Below, piece by piece: positions 59,603-64,000 of a stretch of DNA of 64,000 bases. Positions within the stretch are counted from its first letter, which is position 1, and each line of letters starts with the position of its first letter. Both the position numbers and the translations under genes were made by a program. Source of the DNA: Fuchsiella alkaliacetigena (GTDB lineage Bacteria; Bacillota; Halanaerobiia; Halobacteroidales; Acetohalobiaceae); assembly GCF_023227765.1 (NCBI RefSeq), contig NZ_JALKBZ010000003.1, positions 1 to 64,000 on the forward strand. The letters are read 5' to 3'. The notes beneath the pieces were generated by a model that did not search any database, was not told where the DNA came from, and worked only from the letters and a program-made list of their open reading frames with translations.

Positions 59603-59691
59603 AAAGAATGCAGGACATGTTAATCATAATAAATAAGAAAACTGTTTGGATAAACAGGGAAAATAGTTAAGATGTAGAAAAGTATATATAG

Positions 59692-59922
59692 GTCATACGC
59701 GTCAACTTAATACACATTTTTCTAGTTGATTTGTTCTTTTATAGATAGATTGTTTTAGAGCAAATGATAAAGGTCAAAACCTATTTTGACATGCCCCGTA
59801 GGAAATGCCCTTGGGGTGCTGACTAAGTAATGACTAAAATCTGACTAAATCATAAAAAATTAGGAAATTAATTATTTTATCCTCCAGGGCGCTGTGTCAA
59901 ATTGCTCTTGACTTTGAACTTA
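59692..59922 (+). repeat. Dispersed repeat, copy B (plus orientation)
   Basis: This copy matches the reverse complement of 32750-32995. 'TTTTTCTAGTTGATTTGTTC' and its flanks (59692-59752) are nearly identical to copy A. The interior has diverged: copy A has TTTGACACAGAC against GTCTGTGTT, while copy B has TTTGACATGCCCC against GGGCGCTGTGTCAAA. Both versions keep self-complementary ends, so the hairpin is conserved although its bases changed. The remaining gene-free DNA on either side (59603-59691, 59923-60042) holds nothing else I recognise. Confidence 0.7.
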
Positions 59923-60042
59923 GTTGTTAATTATTAATTTAACGAAACAATTCATTAATTTAGTTTCAATAAGCTAATCAAAGATATACCTGAGTAGTTA
60001 CAAAATCAATAATCAGAATAGAAAATAGCAGGAGGGACAGCA

Positions 60043-61551
60043 ATGAACTTAATGATTTTTGTAGTTAGTCCAATGGTAGGTTCAGTAATCGGTTACTTTA
60101 CTAACTGGGTAGCTATTAAGATGTTATTTAGGCCTTTGACAGAAAAGCGAATATTTGGTTTAAAGCTTCCTTTTACTCCCGGAGTAATTCCTCGTCGACG
60201 TGGTAAGTTAGCCGAAAGTATTGGTGATATGGTAGGTAGACAGCTATTAACTGCTGATGCCTTTCATAATATATTACAGAGCGAGAATATGAGGTCTAAG
60301 TTAAAGGAGTTTATTCAAGAGCGAATTAGGAGCTTAAAACAAGAAGAGCGAAGCTTAGCGGAAATTATGGAGAAAGTTATTGCTGATCGTCAGCAGAGAG
60401 AAACTTTAGCTAAAAAGATAAAAAAAGTATTTTTTAAAGGAATTAAATCTTTACTTAAGGAAGATAAAATAGTAGAACTATTAGATAAGCAAGTAGATAA
60501 ATTGGAAGTTGAGGATTTAGCAGCTTACTTTAATAGTTCAGACTATCAGCAGTTAAGATCTGAATTAGCAGAGGCGATCGCTGCTTCTTTAGACGGGGAG
60601 GCTAGCCAGGAAGAGTTAGCTAAGCTAATTCAAGAACAAGTAAATAAGCTGGAGAATAGTGAGCAGACCTTAGCAGAACTGTTACCGCAGGGACTGCAAG
60701 TAGCTATTAAAGACTGGTTGGCTGAGCAGGGCCCGCAGTTAGTAGAAGAGCTAATTAATTTCTTAGGCTCGCCGCAAACTAGAGAACGGATTAATCAAAA
60801 GCTAGAAGAATTTTTGGAAAATAATTCGCTAATGCAGATGATAAGCGGTTTTATAGATAAGGATAAGATTATCGATCAATTGATGGAAAAGATGGTTAAG
60901 TTTTTAAGAGAACCGGCCAATCAAGAAGAAATTGTAGAGCAGGTAAATCAATTTTTGGACTCTATACTGGAAACTGAAGTTGCTACTATAGCAGCTAAGT
61001 TAGATGAAGAAGCTGTAGCTGAGATTAGTGAATTTTTAATAGCTAATCTGGCTTCGGTAGAGGTATCTGAGCAGCTATTAAGCCTTTTAGAAGGAGTAGC
61101 CTTAGAAAAAATAGCTCAGTTACAGGAATTAACTACCCAGCAGCGGCAAGCTTATAAAGATAAATTGGAGGCTGTGTTAAATAAACTGTTGAGCAAAGAG
61201 TCTTTATGGGAAGCTTTGGAGTTGTGGAGTAGCGAACAGCTTGATCAGCTCGGTAGTAAGCCAGTAACTACCTATTTCAAAAAGTTAGATTTAGAGACTA
61301 TTGAGCAGTTGGAAACAGGAATTTTAGCTGCTTTAACTTATACAGTTAAGAATCATCTAGGGAAGGTGTTAAGTACTTTAAACTTTAAGGAAATGGTGAA
61401 AAGAAAGGTTAATTCTTTTGATATCTTAGAAGTTGAAGCTTTAATATTAAATGTAATTGAGACGGAGTTAAAAGCTATTACTTGGTTTGGAGCTGCTTTA
61501 GGAATGATAATGGGTTTAATTACTCCACTTATTAATCTATTGATGCAGTAG
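60043..61551 (+). CDS. DUF445 family membrane protein
   Basis: This 502-residue protein has a membrane helix at each end (about residues 2-22 and 478-500). The DUF445 signature 'GYFTNWVAIKMLFRPLTEKRIFGLKLPFTPGVIPRRRGKLAESIGDMVG' lies in residues 17-65. The middle is a long Glu/Lys/Gln-rich helical region. Family members such as YheB are of unknown function; some are linked to spores or the envelope. The start follows AGGAGGGA. It stands alone between a repeat-bearing spacer and a terminator. Confidence 0.88.
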   Translation: MNLMIFVVSPMVGSVIGYFTNWVAIKMLFRPLTEKRIFGLKLPFTPGVIPRRRGKLAESIGDMVGRQLLTADAFHNILQSENMRSKLKEFIQERIRSLKQEERSLAEIMEKVIADRQQRETLAKKIKKVFFKGIKSLLKEDKIVELLDKQVDKLEVEDLAAYFNSSDYQQLRSELAEAIAASLDGEASQEELAKLIQEQVNKLENSEQTLAELLPQGLQVAIKDWLAEQGPQLVEELINFLGSPQTRERINQKLEEFLENNSLMQMISGFIDKDKIIDQLMEKMVKFLREPANQEEIVEQVNQFLDSILETEVATIAAKLDEEAVAEISEFLIANLASVEVSEQLLSLLEGVALEKIAQLQELTTQQRQAYKDKLEAVLNKLLSKESLWEALELWSSEQLDQLGSKPVTTYFKKLDLETIEQLETGILAALTYTVKNHLGKVLSTLNFKEMVKRKVNSFDILEVEALILNVIETELKAITWFGAALGMIMGLITPLINLLMQ

Positions 61552-61560
61552 TAGCTATTT

Positions 61561-61594
61561 GCCACCAGCAACTGTACTTCTGGTGGCTTTTAAT
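61561..61594 (+). terminator. Terminator after the DUF445 gene
   Basis: GCCACCAG (61561-61568) pairs with CTGGTGGC (61580-61587), followed by TTTTAAT. Confidence 0.85.
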
Positions 61595-61616
61595 ATATAG
61601 GCTTTCTTAAAATATA

Positions 61617-61910
61617 CTATTGCTTTTGCTTATGTATTGTTTTTAATAGGCTTTCTACTTTTTCTTGGTCGTAATCTGTTAGCAGCTTTAAGGTTATATT
61701 TCTATAAACCATTCTTTCGTAACGTTTAAAGAGGAGGGAGAAAGCTAGCCAGGCTATAATACCAGTCAGGATAGCTAGTTGATATTTATTGCTGATAATA
61801 TAAGTAATCATAATTGAGGTAGAGAAGATACCTATAAAAAAGGAGAGTAAGTTTATAAATTCGTGTTTAAAGTTTATTTTTTTGAGTAACCCTGTAAATA
61901 TACTTAACAT
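61617..61910 (-). CDS. Small two-span membrane protein
   Basis: This 97-residue protein has two hydrophobic segments (about residues 18-38 and 44-62) and a charged C-terminal tail (YDQEKVESLLKTIHKQKQ). It is the only minus-strand gene in the right half of the window. AAGGTGGG lies about 12 bases before the ATG, a slightly long spacing. No family was recognised. It converges with the DUF445 gene. Confidence 0.5.
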   Translation of the reverse strand: MLSIFTGLLKKINFKHEFINLLSFFIGIFSTSIMITYIISNKYQLAILTGIIAWLAFSLLFKRYERMVYRNITLKLLTDYDQEKVESLLKTIHKQKQ

Positions 61911-62032
61911 AATTTTAAATTCCCACCTTTCACATTCTTAATTGGCTCGTATAAATTATTCTAGACTTTAGTTTAAATACCTTTAATAAATCGTCTTTCT
62001 TTTAAATTATTATCTAAATTGAGGTGAAGGTT

Positions 62033-62917
62033 ATGGCTATAAAAATTATAATTAATCCTTGTTCTGGACGCGGTAGAGGAAGATCTTCTTTAAAAACAAT
62101 AGAGCAGCAGTTTGCAGAAGCAGGACTGGACTTTGATATTGAACTTACTTCTGCTGCTGGAGAGGCTATAGAATTGGCTAAAGAAGCAGTGGAAGCTGAT
62201 TATTCTCTGGTAGTTGCTGGTGGGGGAGATGGGACTTTAAATGAAGTAGTAACTGGAATTTTGGCTGCTGAGTCTCCTTATCCTCGATTAGCTTTAATTC
62301 CAGTAGGAACTGGTAATAACTTGGCTCGAGCTTTGGATATTCCTTTGGAGGCAGAGGGAGCCTGCCAAAGAATTATCAAGGCTGAGAAAGTAATTAAACT
62401 CGATGTAGCTAAGGTTAATGATCGTTACTTTCTTAACTCTTTAGGGATTGGCTTAAACTCACAGACCGTCTATAATGCTAACCAGGGCTTTGATAATATG
62501 ACGGGCAGCATAGTTTATATGTTGGCTGCAGTGCAGGCTTTATCCGATTATGAGAGTGTGGAGTTAGAGATTAGATTGGATAGCGGTGAGCTGATTGAAG
62601 GTGCTTTTTTAATGATGGTGATTGGTAATGGCAAGGTGTATAGTAGGGCCCTAGATTTAATTCCTGACTATAGTATTAATGATGGTTTATTGGATCTGTG
62701 TTTGATTGAGGAGATGTCTACTCCAGAGCTAATAGCTAAGTTTCCTAAGTTTTTGGCTACTCAACATGAGGATTTGGCGGAGGTAACAATGAGAAAGATT
62801 AAAGCAGCTCAGATAAGAGTATTGAACAGCGATAGATTTCAGGTTGACGGAGAGGTGTTAACTGGTGAAGAGTTAGAAATCAGTATTTTGCCTCAGGTTT
62901 TGGAGATGATAATTTAA
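62033..62917 (+). CDS. Diacylglycerol/lipid kinase family protein (YegS/DgkB-like)
   Basis: This 294-residue cytoplasmic lipid kinase has 'IIINPCSGRGRG' at the N-terminus, the nucleotide loop 'VVAGGGDGTLNEVVTGIL' near residues 58-75 and 'LALIPVGTGNNLARAL' near 85-100. The C-terminal beta-sandwich includes 'FQVDGEVLTGEELEI'. Members phosphorylate diacylglycerol or related lipids to recycle them for phospholipid synthesis. ATG 62033 follows GAGGTGA by 5 bases. The next gene begins 14 bases later, so they may be co-transcribed. Confidence 0.9.
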   Translation: MAIKIIINPCSGRGRGRSSLKTIEQQFAEAGLDFDIELTSAAGEAIELAKEAVEADYSLVVAGGGDGTLNEVVTGILAAESPYPRLALIPVGTGNNLARALDIPLEAEGACQRIIKAEKVIKLDVAKVNDRYFLNSLGIGLNSQTVYNANQGFDNMTGSIVYMLAAVQALSDYESVELEIRLDSGELIEGAFLMMVIGNGKVYSRALDLIPDYSINDGLLDLCLIEEMSTPELIAKFPKFLATQHEDLAEVTMRKIKAAQIRVLNSDRFQVDGEVLTGEELEISILPQVLEMII

Positions 62918-62931
62918 GTGAGGTGGAGATT

Positions 62932-64000
62932 GTGGAGTATAGAAAACAGCTACAAAGCTTTGTGGATTATTTTAAAAGTAGCGAAAAGAATAGGGCTGAA
63001 GAAGCTATTGGAGTAGAGGTTGAACACTTTATTGTTTGGGCTACAGACTTACAGGCAGTTAACTATTCAGAAAGTGAAGGAATAGCAGCTATTTTGCAGA
63101 GGCTGTTGGAGCAAGGTTGGCAGGGCCAGAATGAAGGAGATTTTTTAGTCCAGTTAAGCAAAGAAGAAAAGATAATTACTTTGGAACCTGGAGGGCAGTT
63201 GGAGGTTAGCATTAATCCACAGCAGCAGATTAGTGATTTAGCTAATATATATCGTTCTTTTTTAGCGGATATAATCCCAATTTTGAATGCAAATGATCAG
63301 TTATTATTGACTACAGGCTGTCAAGTAGAAAGTAAGCTGGAGGAGATTGAATGGACTCCGAAAGCAAGATATAGGATTATGTCCCGTTATTTAGCTAAGC
63401 GTGGTAAGTATGCTCATCACATGATGAAAGCTTCGGCGGCCCTGCAAGTTGCTATAGATTATAGAAGTGAAGCTGATTTTATTAAAAAGTTTAAGATAGC
63501 TAACTCATTATCACCAATAATTTCAGTTTTAAGCGATAATTCACCCTTTTTTGTGGGGCAGAGGTATGAGCAGCATGCTGCTCGAACCTTGATCTGGTCT
63601 AACTGTGATGATGAGCGATGTGGAGTGGTTGAGGAAGCTTTTAGTGATCATTTTGGCTATCAAAAGTATGCTGAATATATTTTAAAACGTCGACCTATTT
63701 TGTTAAATGAAGGAAATGAATTTAAGTTTACTGGAGAGCAGACTTGTAGAGAGATTTTTGCAAATGAGGGGATGTCGTCGGCTAATTTAGAACACGTATT
63801 GACTATGTTTTTTCCGGAAGTTAGAGCTAAAAACTTTATTGAGTTGAGAATGATGGATACTTTGCCGCCAGAGTTACTTTGGGGAATAGTAGCTTTTTGG
63901 AAGGGTTTGCTTTATGATGAAGAAAATTTGCAGGAAGTTTATGAATTAGTTAAGGACTGGTCTTATGCAGAAGCAGAACAGGTTAGGGCTGATATTATTA
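62932..64000 (+). CDS. Glutamate-cysteine ligase (GCS2-like), truncated by window end
   Basis: An open frame begins with GTG at 62932 behind AGGTGGAG and is still open at 64000, giving at least 356 residues. 'GVEVEHFIVW' near residue 28 is the Glu-binding strand. 'ITLEPGGQLEVSINPQQQI' near 82-100 and 'RYRIMSRYLAKRG' with 'MMKASAALQVAIDY' near 143-180 match the plant-type GCS2/GshA family, as do 'VRAKNFIELRMMDTLPPELLWG' near 300-321. These enzymes join glutamate and cysteine as the first step to glutathione or related thiols. The C-terminus lies outside the window. Confidence 0.88.
   Translation, partial: MEYRKQLQSFVDYFKSSEKNRAEEAIGVEVEHFIVWATDLQAVNYSESEGIAAILQRLLEQGWQGQNEGDFLVQLSKEEKIITLEPGGQLEVSINPQQQISDLANIYRSFLADIIPILNANDQLLLTTGCQVESKLEEIEWTPKARYRIMSRYLAKRGKYAHHMMKASAALQVAIDYRSEADFIKKFKIANSLSPIISVLSDNSPFFVGQRYEQHAARTLIWSNCDDERCGVVEEAFSDHFGYQKYAEYILKRRPILLNEGNEFKFTGEQTCREIFANEGMSSANLEHVLTMFFPEVRAKNFIELRMMDTLPPELLWGIVAFWKGLLYDEENLQEVYELVKDWSYAEAEQVRADII

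Noticed and set aside
1-64000. CRISPR arrays, tRNA and rRNA genes
   Set aside because: No regularly spaced repeats, tRNA-like cloverleaf with conserved GGTTCGA-type arm or rRNA sequence was found on reading both strands.

Overview
The window looks like a chromosomal stretch from a halophilic, anaerobic, diderm Firmicute of the Halanaerobiales type; an acetogenic, betaine-using relative of Acetohalobium fits best. This is inferred, not proven. The DNA is AT-rich with strong AGGAGG-type ribosome binding sites. It combines Firmicute division and sporulation genes (sepF, ylmH, divIVA, sigG, spoIIR) with a protein that seems to end in an outer-membrane beta-barrel. It also carries an electron-bifurcating [FeFe] hydrogenase, a methylamine/betaine-type methyltransferase cluster, acidic proteins and K+/osmolyte-type transporters.

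Layout. 1-2140: a minus-strand accessory cassette (HUH-like replication protein, two small charged proteins, a ribbon-helix-helix protein) and perhaps the start of a transposase at the left edge. 2578-6964: pstSCAB-phoU behind a three- to four-unit Pho box. 6974-10004: modABC behind a promoter, a Moco/Tuco-type riboswitch and a terminator. 10084-14231 (minus): hydCBA, the trimeric bifurcating hydrogenase, behind two duplicated promoter plus Rex-like operator modules with a terminator between them. 14644-25296: HlyD-like protein, PIN-PhoH, yggS, sepF, proC, yggT, ylmH, divIVA, mtnN and a T-box-controlled ileS. 25430-25900: a gene-free stretch with nested and long-range complementarity, best read as a large structured RNA. 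25996-29462: Dps-like protein, sigG, spoIIR, ylmC, nikR. 29767-32438: a NitT/TauT-type ABC importer. 33243-38015: two tandem APC-USP (KimA-like) transporters, the second behind a c-di-AMP (ydaO) riboswitch. 38107-47717: a PhoP/PhoR-like pair, a tiny acidic lipoprotein, a large hybrid kinase and a metallopeptidase/beta-barrel protein. 47736-59540: a sigma-54 activator, a sigma-54 promoter, then a corrinoid protein, two MttB-family methyltransferases, a hydantoinase/oxoprolinase-like ATPase, a methyl-THF methyltransferase, a BCCT transporter and a third MttB. 60043-64000: DUF445 protein, small membrane protein, diacylglycerol-kinase-like protein and a truncated glutamate-cysteine-ligase-like gene.

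How it works together. The BCCT importer should bring in a quaternary amine such as glycine betaine. The MttB proteins would move a methyl group to the corrinoid protein, and the 55616 methyltransferase would pass it to tetrahydrofolate for acetogenesis. The hydrogenase balances NADH and ferredoxin, and the Rex-like sites would tie it to NADH/NAD+. Molybdate or tungstate and nickel supply serve metalloenzymes of the same metabolism. The c-di-AMP-controlled transporters suit K+-based osmoadaptation. A dispersed repeat occurs twice, in opposite orientation, at about 32.75 kb and 59.7 kb.

Start codons were chosen by Shine-Dalgarno spacing and family N-termini, so several differ from the longest open frame. 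Family calls are from reading the sequence; no database search was run.
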